Assembly (NCBI GenBank): GCA_002427365.1
Contig: DIQT01000006.1
Span: forward strand, 52,180-74,906
DNA: 22,727 nt
Direction of reading: 5' to 3'
From: Caryophanales bacterium UBA5455
Lineage (GTDB): Bacteria > Bacillota_I > Bacilli_A > RFN20 > CAG-826
Part shown: positions 15,771 to 22,628 of the stretch, in pieces
Layout of the letters: every line of letters starts with the position of its first letter
Numbering within the stretch: position 1 is the first letter of the stretch
Program-made: the position numbers and the translations under genes
Notes under the pieces: generated by a model
Databases searched by the model: none
What the model saw: only the letters and a program-made list of their open reading frames with translations
Told to the model about the DNA's origin: nothing

Positions 15771-15800
15771 TTAACAGAATCGACGAAATAAAACTATACT
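15771..15800 (+). promoter_or_regulatory. Possible promoter for fba
   Basis: TTAACA (15771-15776), 18 bases, TATACT (15795-15800), each a 5/6 match to consensus, starting right after the rpoE stop codon. The predicted start near 15807 would fall inside the ribosome site AAAGGAG (15805-15811), leaving a leader of only about 14 bases. Either the start point is a few bases upstream or the match is chance. Confidence 0.45.
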
Positions 15801-15820
15801 AAGCAAAGGAGATAAAATTT

Positions 15821-16684
15821 ATGGCATTAGTTAGTATGAAAGAAATGCTTATTAAAGCAAACAAAGAAAAATATGCAGTTGCCCAATTTAACATTAATAA
15901 CCTTGAATGGACAATCGCAATCTTAGACACAGTTGAAGAACTTAAAGCTCCCGTTATCTTAGGTGTCTCTGGTGGCGCCGCTAAATATATGGGTGGCTTT
16001 AAAACAGTCGTTGGCATGGTTAAAGGTTTAATCGCTTCTAAAGGTTATACCGTTCCAATCGCCATTCACTTAGACCATGGTGCAAGTTTTGAATTATGTA
16101 AAGAAGCTATTGATGCTGGCTTTACAAGCGTCATGATTGATGGTAGTCATTTACCATTTGAAGAAAACGTTGCGGTTACGAAAAAAGTCGTTGACTATGC
16201 CCGCCTTCAACCAAACTATATTAGTGTTGAAGCCGAATTAGGTAGCATCGGTGGCGAAGAAGATGATGTCATCGCTGATACAATGTACGCCGACCCAGAC
16301 GAATGTTTAGAATTAGTCAAACGGACAAAAATTGATACACTCGCACCAGCCTTAGGTAGTGTCCATGGTGTTTATAAAGGCGAACCAAAATTAGGCTTTG
16401 ATGAAATGGAAGTTATTAATAAATTAATTGGTCTTCCGCTCGTCTTACATGGTGGCTCAGGAATTCCTGATTTTCAAATTCAAAAAGCGATTGCGCGTGG
16501 CACATCAAAAATTAACGTTAACACTGAATGCCAACAAGAATTTAACCGCGTCTTACGTGAAGTAATCATTGCTAAACCAAATGAATACGACCCACGCAAA
16601 CTTCTTGGCCCAGCCAAACAAGGTATTGTCGATGTCGTTAAAGCCAAATGTAAAGTATTTGGTTGCATTGGAAAAGCCGAATAA
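15821..16684 (+). CDS. fba: Class II fructose-1,6-bisphosphate aldolase
   Basis: A zinc aldolase that splits fructose-1,6-bisphosphate into DHAP and glyceraldehyde-3-phosphate in glycolysis. Catalytic Asp85 and zinc ligand His86 lie in HLDHG (83-87); further zinc ligands are His182 in GSVHGVYKG and His210 in LHGGSG. KINVNTE is the phosphate-binding strand. 287 residues, like Bacillus FbaA. Start ATG 15821 has AAAGGAG 9 bases upstream. The related tagatose-bisphosphate aldolases (GatY/KbaY) are an alternative, but the position next to rpoE favours FbaA. Probably highly expressed, given its strong ribosome site and strong terminator. Confidence 0.95.
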   Translation: MALVSMKEMLIKANKEKYAVAQFNINNLEWTIAILDTVEELKAPVILGVSGGAAKYMGGFKTVVGMVKGLIASKGYTVPIAIHLDHGASFELCKEAIDAGFTSVMIDGSHLPFEENVAVTKKVVDYARLQPNYISVEAELGSIGGEEDDVIADTMYADPDECLELVKRTKIDTLAPALGSVHGVYKGEPKLGFDEMEVINKLIGLPLVLHGGSGIPDFQIQKAIARGTSKINVNTECQQEFNRVLREVIIAKPNEYDPRKLLGPAKQGIVDVVKAKCKVFGCIGKAE

Positions 16685-16699
16685 TTTAACTAAATTAAG

Positions 16700-16731
16700 A
16701 ACAAGCCCGTTAACACCGGGCTTGTTTTTTT
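16700..16731 (+). terminator. Intrinsic terminator after fba
   Basis: AACAAGCCCG (16700-16709) pairs perfectly with CGGGCTTGTT (16717-16726) around a 7-base loop, then five more Ts. It ends the argS-rpoE-fba block 15 bases after the stop. Confidence 0.95.
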
Positions 16732-16750
16732 GTCTAATTTAGATGATAAT
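16722..16750 (+). promoter_or_regulatory. Weak candidate promoter for cysQ
   Basis: TTGTTT (16722-16727), 17 bases, GATAAT (16745-16750). The -35 box lies inside the right arm and U-tract of the fba terminator. TATAGT at 16763-16768 is an alternative -10. A promoter is expected here because a strong terminator precedes cysQ, but neither match is compelling. Confidence 0.3.
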
Positions 16751-16788
16751 ATATAGATGAACTATAGTAAAAGCGAGGATAAATAATC

Positions 16789-17583
16789 ATGTATCAAAAA
16801 GAGTTGCGAGTGATGATTGAAGCAGCAAAAGTCGCACAATCGATCATTCTTAAGTATTATCACACGTCCTATAAGATCGAAGTAAAAAATGACGAATCGC
16901 CGGTTACAATTGCGGATAAAGAATCAAATAAAGCAATTGAGAGAATTCTTAAAGACCGCTTTCCAGCTTATAGCATCTTAAGCGAAGAAACAACCGATGA
17001 TAAATCACGGTTAAATAACGACTATGTTTTTATTGTTGATCCGCTTGATGGTACGAAAGAATTTATTACAAGAAACGATGAATTCACCATTAATATCGCG
17101 CTCGTTTATAAAAACGAAGTTGTTGTTGGTGTTATTTTACTTCCTATTAGTGGTGAAATTTATTACGCGATTAAAGATGAAGGCGCTTATTTATTAACGG
17201 GTGACGCGGCGACGCGGATTAATGTTAGTGACCGGCTTGAAGATTTAATTGTGTTAACTTCCCGTCATCACCGGAATCCAAAAGAAAAAGAATTTATTAC
17301 CAAAAACCAACATTTAATTGCGGAAACAATTGAATTAGGGGCAAGTTTAAAAGCGACCGCGATTGCCTCGGGTAAAGCTGATGTCTTTTATCGCCATGGC
17401 CTTGGCACAAAAGAATGGGACACCGCTCCCCAAGATATTCTTATTCATGAAGCAGGCGGCTTATTTTTAAAACCAGATGGGAAACGCTATACATATAACC
17501 GTGATGACGTTGTTAATCGGGAAGGTTATATTATTGTTAATCGAAAGGAAAATTACTCATTATGCAAAAAACTCAAATCGTAA
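16789..17583 (+). CDS. cysQ: 3'(2'),5'-bisphosphate nucleotidase, CysQ/inositol-monophosphatase family
   Basis: This family removes the 3'-phosphate of pAp (a by-product of acyl-carrier-protein activation and sulfate assimilation) to give AMP, with lithium-sensitive metal catalysis. Metal ligands are Glu66-Glu67 in LSEETTDD and the motif DPLDGT (84-89); the following KEF is typical of CysQ rather than inositol phosphatases. The C-terminal EWDTAPQDILIHEAGG (Asp211) completes the site. 264 residues. Start ATG 16789 with GAGGA at 16775-16779. The last 22 bases overlap the next gene, a secreted nucleotidase, which suggests joint nucleotide or phosphate salvage. An inositol or sugar phosphatase activity cannot be ruled out. 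Confidence 0.85.
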   Translation: MYQKELRVMIEAAKVAQSIILKYYHTSYKIEVKNDESPVTIADKESNKAIERILKDRFPAYSILSEETTDDKSRLNNDYVFIVDPLDGTKEFITRNDEFTINIALVYKNEVVVGVILLPISGEIYYAIKDEGAYLLTGDAATRINVSDRLEDLIVLTSRHHRNPKEKEFITKNQHLIAETIELGASLKATAIASGKADVFYRHGLGTKEWDTAPQDILIHEAGGLFLKPDGKRYTYNRDDVVNREGYIIVNRKENYSLCKKLKS

Positions 17584-19040
17584 TCTTATTATCAACTTTA
17601 TTACTTGCGGGCTGTGGAGCCGCGCAAAATGACCCGAATCCCCCAAGTATTGATACAACATTTGACCGGACCGTTGATCCAAATAAAAATGAAGCGGGTG
17701 ATTATGTTTTAGACTTTTATGGTCTAAACGATTTCCATGGTGCGATTACGACATCAACCAATGGAAAAGAACCGGGTTTTGCAAAGTTAGCAACATTTTT
17801 CCGTGAAAAATATAAAGAAAACCCGGGTGGAACAATCCTTGTTTCTAGTGGTGATATGTGGCAAGGAACAGCGGATAGTAATATTACCAAAGGTAAAATG
17901 ATGACGATGATGATGAACGCCTTATATTTTGAAGCAATGGCGATTGGAAATCATGAATTTGATTGGACGACTAGTTTAATTGAAGAAAATGCACAAATTG
18001 CTAATTTTCCAATGTTAGGCGCGAATATTTATGAAAAGGCAACGGAAAAACGGGCAACTTTTGCCGAACCTTCCATCTTAATCGAACGCGGAAATGTTAA
18101 AGTTGGCATTGTTGGCACCATTGGTGTTGGCTTAGAAAGTTCAATTCAAAAAAGCTACGTTAAAGATTATGAGTTTTTAAATCCGGCCGATATCGTAAGT
18201 GAGGAAGCCGACAAATTACGGGCTAGCGGGGCGGATGCAGTTGTTTTGTTAGATCACGCTGATTGGCGGACACCAAGTTACTTCCAAGGAAAAATTACCG
18301 CAAGCGAAAAAATTAATGCTGTTTTTAGTGGCCATTCGCATACTTCCTATACCCTTGTACAAGATGATGTTCCTGTTCTTCAAACTAATGGTAGCGGTCA
18401 ACAAGTAATGCACGTTCAATTAACTGTCTCAGAAGCCGGCATAGTTAATGTCGCAAGTTATGAACTAGTGGACTCCTTAGAATATATTACACCACTACAA
18501 GATGACCCTGTTATTTTAGATATTTATGATTATTATTATAATCAACAAATAAAAGCCGTCAAAGATGTCGTTGTTGGTAAATTAAGCTTAGATATGCCAA
18601 AGGATTTAATTTTAAATGCGACAACGCAAGCGATTCTTGAAGGTGTAAGAAAAACAAATCCCGATGTTGAAATTGCTATTTACAATTTATCAGGCGGAAT
18701 TCGGGTTAATGAACTTCCCAAAGGCAAAGTGACATTTGGCGATGTTTATAAAGCTCTACCTTTTGATAATGAAATTGGAATCTTTACTTTAACGGGTAAA
18801 GAAATTAAAGATTTAGGTTCAAACCTACGCAAAAACGGTGTTAAAGGGTTAACAATTGACAATGGAACAACGTATAAAGTTGCGATTATTTCTTATGTTT
18901 TTGAAGGCGCTGGTTACGACCGGAGTGAAGCTGATGAAATCTTAATTAAATATCCTCGTGACTATCTAGCGGATTTATTTAAAGCAAAGAAGACGATTAA
19001 TCCTGCCAACTACGATCGAGATAAATTAAACATCTTATAG
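17562..19040 (+). CDS. 5'-nucleotidase (UshA-family) lipoprotein, copy 1
   Basis: A surface-anchored metallophosphatase that probably dephosphorylates extracellular nucleotides. Residues 1-18 are a lipoprotein signal ending in lipobox LAGC (Cys18). The N-terminal metallophosphatase has NDFHG (Asp57, His59), SSGDMWQG, GNHEFDW, LLDHADW and GHSHT, giving the two-metal site. The C-terminal 5'-nucleotidase domain shows LSGGIR, FGDVYKALPFDNEIG and ends near GYDR. 492 residues, typical length for the two-domain form; there is no membrane anchor besides the lipid. The start ATG 17562 lies inside cysQ, with AAAGGA at 17544-17549. UDP-sugar hydrolase or 2',3'-cyclic phosphodiesterase are related alternatives. 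It is paralogous to the next gene, with 86 bases identical. Confidence 0.9.
   Translation: MQKTQIVILLSTLLLAGCGAAQNDPNPPSIDTTFDRTVDPNKNEAGDYVLDFYGLNDFHGAITTSTNGKEPGFAKLATFFREKYKENPGGTILVSSGDMWQGTADSNITKGKMMTMMMNALYFEAMAIGNHEFDWTTSLIEENAQIANFPMLGANIYEKATEKRATFAEPSILIERGNVKVGIVGTIGVGLESSIQKSYVKDYEFLNPADIVSEEADKLRASGADAVVLLDHADWRTPSYFQGKITASEKINAVFSGHSHTSYTLVQDDVPVLQTNGSGQQVMHVQLTVSEAGIVNVASYELVDSLEYITPLQDDPVILDIYDYYYNQQIKAVKDVVVGKLSLDMPKDLILNATTQAILEGVRKTNPDVEIAIYNLSGGIRVNELPKGKVTFGDVYKALPFDNEIGIFTLTGKEIKDLGSNLRKNGVKGLTIDNGTTYKVAIISYVFEGAGYDRSEADEILIKYPRDYLADLFKAKKTINPANYDRDKLNIL
17937..18022 (+). repeat. 86-base perfect direct repeat, copy 1 (inside nucleotidase 1)
   Basis: These 86 bases are identical, including all third codon positions, to 19573-19658 in the paralogue. 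They encode the GNHEFDW metal-binding motif and the stretch to MLGA. The flanks differ at many synonymous sites. Confidence 0.95.
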
Positions 19041-19077
19041 TATACTTAATAAGCTTGTTTACTAATTATTTAAAATA

Positions 19078-19105
19078 TTGAACGATATCCTTTGGACAAT
19101 ATAAT
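19078..19105 (+). promoter_or_regulatory. Promoter of nucleotidase 2
   Basis: TTGAAC (19078-19083), 16 bases, then a perfect TATAAT (19100-19105). The predicted start is near 19112, giving a leader of about 53 bases. The -10 box sits in the loop of the inverted repeat 19085-19124, so a bound protein would directly cover the promoter. Confidence 0.7.
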
Positions 19106-19124
19106 AATTATTGGCAAAGGATAT
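19085..19124. repeat. Inverted repeat straddling the promoter: operator or terminator hairpin
   Basis: ATATCCTTTG (19085-19094) and CAAAGGATAT (19115-19124) are perfect inverted copies separated by 20 bases, centre to centre 30 bases, about three helical turns. Inside them CAAT (19097-19100) and ATTG (19110-19113) extend the dyad. The left arm lies between the -35 and -10 boxes and the right arm just after the predicted start. As RNA it would form a 10+4 bp hairpin followed by TTTGTTTGTT, so it may also terminate transcripts from the first nucleotidase gene. Confidence 0.75.
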
Positions 19125-19164
19125 TTGTTTGTTAAGGCTTGTTAAGCGAAAGGAAATTATGTAA

Positions 19165-20676
19165 ATGAAGAATAAAATATTATTAATGCTTGTAACGGTT
19201 GTTCTTGCAAGTTGTGGGAATAACCCATCAAGTGAACTAAATCCAAGTAGTGAAGTTTTACCTTCAACAAGTGAAACGTCAAGCGAAGGTAAAAACTCCG
19301 GAAATAGCGAAAGCTTTGATGGGGAACGAAAAGAAGATGTCGTGCTAGATTTTTATGGTTTAAATGATCTTCATGGTTCCGTTACGGAATCAGATGATGG
19401 TAAAGAACCAGGAATGATGAAATTAGGCACATACTTCCGTAATGCTTATAAGAAAAATCCTGATGGAACTGTCTTACTTTCAAGCGGTGATATGTGGCAA
19501 GGTTCTGCGGATAGTAATATTACCCGTGGCAAAATGGTTACGGAAATGATGAACGAACTTAATTTTGAAGCGATGGCGATTGGAAATCATGAATTTGATT
19601 GGACGACTAGTTTAATTGAAGAAAATGCACAAATTGCTAATTTTCCAATGTTAGGCGCAAACATTATTGATAAACGGACTAATGAGCGGGCGGACTTTGT
19701 CGAAGCTTCCCATATTATTGAACGAAGTAATGTTAAGATTGGCGTTATCGGCACGATGGGCGAAGGGCTTACCAGTTCCATTCTTGCTAGTCATGTTGCT
19801 AATTACACGTTTGAAAACTCCCAATCATATATTGAAGAAGAATCAATTAAACTAAGAGAAGAAGGCGCTGAAGTAATTATTTTACTTGATCATATTGGAT
19901 GGGGCAACTCGTTAACTTCATCTCAAAAATATGTCTTAAATCATAATTTAGTTGATGTTGTCTTTGGTGGTCATAATCACCGGCATGATGAATATAATGA
20001 TGTCAACGGAATTCCGCGGCTACAAACCACTGGTAGTGGTAAAGAAATTATGTATGCCCAAATAACGGTTACGCCCGAAGGAAAAGTAACTAACACCGAT
20101 TATAGCGTTATTAATTCATATACCGCTGTTAGTGGCTTACAAGAAGATAATGCAATTCGAAGTATTTATGATTATTACTATGAGCGTGAAATTAAAGATA
20201 TTAAAGAGGAAAAAGTTGGAATATTATCATCATATATTAATAAAGACCAACTTGCTAACTTAGGAATATATGCGATGCTCGAAAGTGCAAGAAAAATTGA
20301 TGATGAAGTTATGGTGGCAATTCATAATACAGGCGGTGGCATTCGCGCCACAATTAATGGTGGCGTTGTTACATATGGTGATATATATAAAGTATTTCCT
20401 TTTGATAACGATATTGGTATTTTTGAACTTTATGGTTCTCAAATTAAAGCGCTAGGGAACCGCCAAATTGGTATAAGTGGATTAACAACATTAGAAAGTA
20501 ATGTGAAATACAAAGTTGCCGTCATCTCCTATGTTTATGAATATCGCGGTTATACAATTAATGAAGCTAAGTGGGTTATGGAAGGCTTTACGAGGGATTG
20601 TATTGCTGATTATTTTCGAGAATATGGAACGGTTTATCCGATGGACTTTAGTAGCGCGGGAATGAATATTTTATAA
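19165..20676 (+). CDS. 5'-nucleotidase (UshA-family) lipoprotein, copy 2
   Basis: A paralogue of the preceding gene, 503 residues. The signal peptide ends in lipobox LASC (Cys17), followed by a Ser/Glu/Asn/Pro-rich linker (about 20-55) that copy 1 lacks, which would hold the enzyme away from the membrane. Catalytic motifs are kept: NDLHG (Asp68, His70), SSGDMWQG, GNHEFDW, LLDHIGW, GGHNHRHDE; the C-terminal domain has GGGIR and FPFDNDIG. The C-terminal substrate region differs from copy 1 (YEYRGYT against FEGAGYD), so specificity may differ. Start ATG 19165 follows AAAGGA (19149-19154) by 10 bases, and an in-frame ATG-TAA (19159-19164) stands directly before it. Unlike copy 1, it has its own promoter. 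Confidence 0.9.
   Translation: MKNKILLMLVTVVLASCGNNPSSELNPSSEVLPSTSETSSEGKNSGNSESFDGERKEDVVLDFYGLNDLHGSVTESDDGKEPGMMKLGTYFRNAYKKNPDGTVLLSSGDMWQGSADSNITRGKMVTEMMNELNFEAMAIGNHEFDWTTSLIEENAQIANFPMLGANIIDKRTNERADFVEASHIIERSNVKIGVIGTMGEGLTSSILASHVANYTFENSQSYIEEESIKLREEGAEVIILLDHIGWGNSLTSSQKYVLNHNLVDVVFGGHNHRHDEYNDVNGIPRLQTTGSGKEIMYAQITVTPEGKVTNTDYSVINSYTAVSGLQEDNAIRSIYDYYYEREIKDIKEEKVGILSSYINKDQLANLGIYAMLESARKIDDEVMVAIHNTGGGIRATINGGVVTYGDIYKVFPFDNDIGIFELYGSQIKALGNRQIGISGLTTLESNVKYKVAVISYVYEYRGYTINEAKWVMEGFTRDCIADYFREYGTVYPMDFSSAGMNIL
19573..19658 (+). repeat. 86-base perfect direct repeat, copy 2 (inside nucleotidase 2)
   Basis: Identical to 17937-18022. With one mismatch the match extends about ten bases further upstream. 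Most of the remaining alignment has diverged at synonymous and replacement sites. Confidence 0.95.
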
Positions 20677-20693
20677 AGCAAAGTTAGTTAAAT

Positions 20694-20728
20694 AAAAAAC
20701 TCCAAGTACTTAATTGGAGTTTTCTTTT
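20694..20728. terminator. Bidirectional terminator between convergent genes
   Basis: AAAACTCCAA (20696-20705) pairs perfectly with TTGGAGTTTT (20714-20723) around 8 bases. On the plus strand CTTTT follows; on the minus strand the A-run 20694-20699 gives a U-tract. It serves both nucleotidase 2 and the Nfu-type gene. Confidence 0.9.
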
Positions 20729-20745
20729 CGTTAAATTTTACTTTT

Positions 20746-20973
20746 TTAATTTGCGAGCCGGACGCCTAAGACGCCAGGTACTTCATCCATCAAAATAACT
20801 TCGATGCCTTGTGTTAAGGTTGTATCTTGTAAACTACAACCAATACAAGCGCCCACTAAATTGATGTAAACAATCCCATCTTTAAATTCAACAAACTCAA
20901 CATCACCGCCGTCACGTTGAATAAAAGGGCGAACTTTCATAAGGGTAATTTCAATTTGTTGTTCAATACTCAT
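20746..20973 (-). CDS. NifU C-terminal domain / Nfu-type iron-sulfur scaffold protein
   Basis: A 75-residue stand-alone NifU-C domain, which carries or transfers Fe-S clusters. The hallmark is RPFIQRDGGDVEFV followed by GACIGCS, whose CxxC pair (Cys43 and Cys46) binds the cluster between two subunits. Start ATG at 20973 has a strong AAGGAG (20981-20986 on the opposite strand) 7 bases away. It is separated from the upstream SPFH gene by a terminator, so it is probably transcribed alone. In Bacillus the comparable protein is YutI. No other Fe-S assembly gene is in the window; IspG and IspH of the MEP pathway would be likely clients. Confidence 0.93.
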   Translation of the reverse strand: MSIEQQIEITLMKVRPFIQRDGGDVEFVEFKDGIVYINLVGACIGCSLQDTTLTQGIEVILMDEVPGVLGVRLAN

Positions 20974-20994
20974 ATACTTTCTCCTTGCACAAGA

Positions 20995-21009
20995 ATCTTA
21001 CCATATGGT
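20995..21009 (-). promoter_or_regulatory. Candidate promoter and palindrome before the Nfu-type gene
   Basis: On the minus strand TGG-TAAGAT (20995-21003) is an extended -10 with a 4/6 core match. It overlaps the perfect palindrome ACCATATGGT (21000-21009). The leader would be about 15 bases. A promoter is expected here because a terminator lies just upstream, but the match is modest. Confidence 0.3.
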
Positions 21010-21036
21010 CTAGGGTAATTCATTAGAAATGCATAG

Positions 21037-21061
21037 AAAAAGGGTGGTAAATACCACCCTT
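21037..21061 (-). terminator. Intrinsic terminator after the NfeD-QmcA pair
   Basis: On the minus strand AAGGGTGGT pairs with ACCACCCTT (plus positions 21040-21061) around a 4-base loop and is followed by a short T-run (21037-21040). It lies 20 bases beyond the stop codon of the SPFH gene. Confidence 0.88.
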
Positions 21062-21080
21062 AAATGCTTAATCAAAGATA

Positions 21081-22028
21081 CTATTCTTTTATCGTTTTAC
21101 TAATTGTTTGGGCAAAAACTTCACTATTAACAGCGACGTTTTGAAGATCGCTAGGAATATAAATTTTTGTTGCTTGGCCATCCGCTATTTTGATGAGCGC
21201 TTCATATTGTTTAAGTTTTAACACCGCTTCATCAGCGCCGGCTTCTTTATATGCTTCAAGCCCTTTCCGTTCGGCTTCACGCATTAAGACTAACGCTTCA
21301 GCATCCGCTTTTTTTAAAGTTAAGACGGCTTCGGCTTCCCCTTGGGCTTTTAAAATATTTGAAGTTTTATGTGCTTCGGCGTTAAGAATTTCACTTTCTT
21401 TATTACCTTCCGCAATCAAGATTTTTGAAGCTTTTTCCCCTTCCGCTAATAAAATCTTTTCCCGTCTTTCACGTTCCGCCCGCATTTGCCGTTCCATCGC
21501 GTCTCGAATATCTTTCGGTGGCAAAATGTTTTTAAGTTCGACCCGGTTAACTTTAATGCCCCAAGGGTCGGTTGCTTCATCTAAAATTGCCCGCATTTGA
21601 ACGTTAATCACATCACGCGAGGTAAGTGTTTCATCTAAGTCCAAATCCCCAATAATATTCCGTAAGGTTGTCGCTGATAAGTTTTCAATCGCCCCAACGG
21701 GATAATCAACCCCATACGTATATAACTTTGCGTCTGTGACGGTATAAAAGACAACCGTATCAATTTGCATCGTTACGTTATCTTTTGTAATAACGGGTTG
21801 CGGATCAAAGTCTCTTACTTGTTCCTTTGTCGAAACAATCGAAGCGACCCGATCAAAAAATGGTAACAAGAAGTGGATGCCAGTATCCCATGTTTTATGA
21901 TACGCTCCGAGCCGTTCCACAATATATTTATTTGTTTGGCGAACGATTCGAATATTTGAAATAAAAATTAACAAAATAATTAAAACGACAACTCCAATAA
22001 CAATTAACGCGATTTCCCATCCTTGCAT
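21081..22028 (-). CDS. qmcA: SPFH/stomatin-like membrane protein (QmcA family)
   Basis: A flotillin/stomatin-type scaffold of membrane microdomains with an N-terminal membrane anchor. Residues 4-25 form the anchor; the SPFH domain (about 28-185) shows ERLGAYHKTWDTGIHFLLP, VITKDNVTMQID and DEATDPWGIKVNRVELKNI, closely matching QmcA. Residues 191-256 form six tandem 11-residue repeats of the type KILLAEGEKAS, a right-handed coiled coil. 315 residues. Start ATG at 22028 with AGGAGG about 8 bases upstream, overlapping the end of the NfeD gene. The pairing with NfeD is the classic SPFH-NfeD couple; NfeD is thought to help the SPFH protein assemble or work at the membrane. Partner proteases such as FtsH are possible but not in the window. 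Confidence 0.95.
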   Translation of the reverse strand: MQGWEIALIVIGVVVLIILLIFISNIRIVRQTNKYIVERLGAYHKTWDTGIHFLLPFFDRVASIVSTKEQVRDFDPQPVITKDNVTMQIDTVVFYTVTDAKLYTYGVDYPVGAIENLSATTLRNIIGDLDLDETLTSRDVINVQMRAILDEATDPWGIKVNRVELKNILPPKDIRDAMERQMRAERERREKILLAEGEKASKILIAEGNKESEILNAEAHKTSNILKAQGEAEAVLTLKKADAEALVLMREAERKGLEAYKEAGADEAVLKLKQYEALIKIADGQATKIYIPSDLQNVAVNSEVFAQTISKTIKE

Positions 22029-22040
22029 ACTTTAGTCCTC

Positions 22041-22523
22041 CTATTGACTATTTTTTTCTGTTGCGACTTTAACAACTAATTTATTACCTTCGATACTTAC
22101 AACTTCAACTAACGTACCGACAAGAATAACTTGACTTTCATCTTCACTAAGCGCGGTCCACGTGACCCCTTGAAGTTTAAGTAGACCATATTCTAATGGA
22201 GAAATTTCTTTCGTAACTTTTGCTTGGCGACCAATTAAACTATCAGCATTTGTGGCGATTTTATTTTTTGATAAATATTTTTTCACTAGGGGGCGGAAAG
22301 CGATTAATAAAATTACACTAACAACCGCGAAGACAATGACCTCGACCCATAAAGGAATACCAGGAATCGCACTTAAAATAAGCGCGACGATGGCTGAAAT
22401 TGCAAACCAAATTGAAACAACCTCGCTTGTTGCTCCTTCAATGATGAGCATAATGATAAAAATTCCCAGCCAAATATAAATCATATATTGCTCAAAGTCC
22501 GCCATGGTTAAGATAAGATGCAT
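22041..22523 (-). CDS. NfeD-like membrane protein (short form)
   Basis: A short NfeD (NfeD1b type) of 160 residues: a hydrophobic N-terminal half with probably three to four membrane segments (about 12-80) and a C-terminal OB-fold domain (about 92-155, from SLIGRQAKV to EVVSIEGNKLVVKV). It lacks the ClpP-like protease domain of long NfeD proteins. Start ATG at 22523 is chosen because AAAGGAGG stands 5 bases upstream; a TTG start at 22544 would bury this site. The gene precedes qmcA by 12 bases in one operon with an extended -10 promoter. Confidence 0.9.
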   Translation of the reverse strand: MHLILTMADFEQYMIYIWLGIFIIMLIIEGATSEVVSIWFAISAIVALILSAIPGIPLWVEVIVFAVVSVILLIAFRPLVKKYLSKNKIATNADSLIGRQAKVTKEISPLEYGLLKLQGVTWTALSEDESQVILVGTLVEVVSIEGNKLVVKVATEKNSQ

Positions 22524-22580
22524 GTTAACCTCCTTTAGCGTCAAAATTTTTCTTCTTTAATCAAAAGAACATCTAAATTT

Positions 22581-22589
22581 ATTATATCA
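22581..22589 (-). promoter_or_regulatory. Extended -10 promoter of the NfeD-qmcA operon
   Basis: Read on the minus strand: TGA-TATAAT, a perfect extended -10. No good -35 box is seen. The predicted start near 22574 gives a leader of about 50 bases before the NfeD start codon. The tRNA terminator lies about 40 bases upstream. Confidence 0.75.
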
Positions 22590-22628
22590 TAACGCTAGCT
22601 CTTTAATGTAATTTATTGAAAAAAACAT

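Noticed and set aside
17937..19658. Direct repeat as part of a mobile element or CRISPR
   Set aside because: Both copies lie in frame inside paralogous genes at the same domain position; there is no array, transposase or target-site duplication.
20270..20455. Open frames in other frames and on the opposite strand of real genes
   Set aside because: They lie wholly within conserved coding genes, lack ribosome sites and show no recognisable protein family.
22524..22544. TTG start for the NfeD gene at 22544
   Set aside because: AAAGGAGG lies within that extension, 5 bases before ATG 22523.
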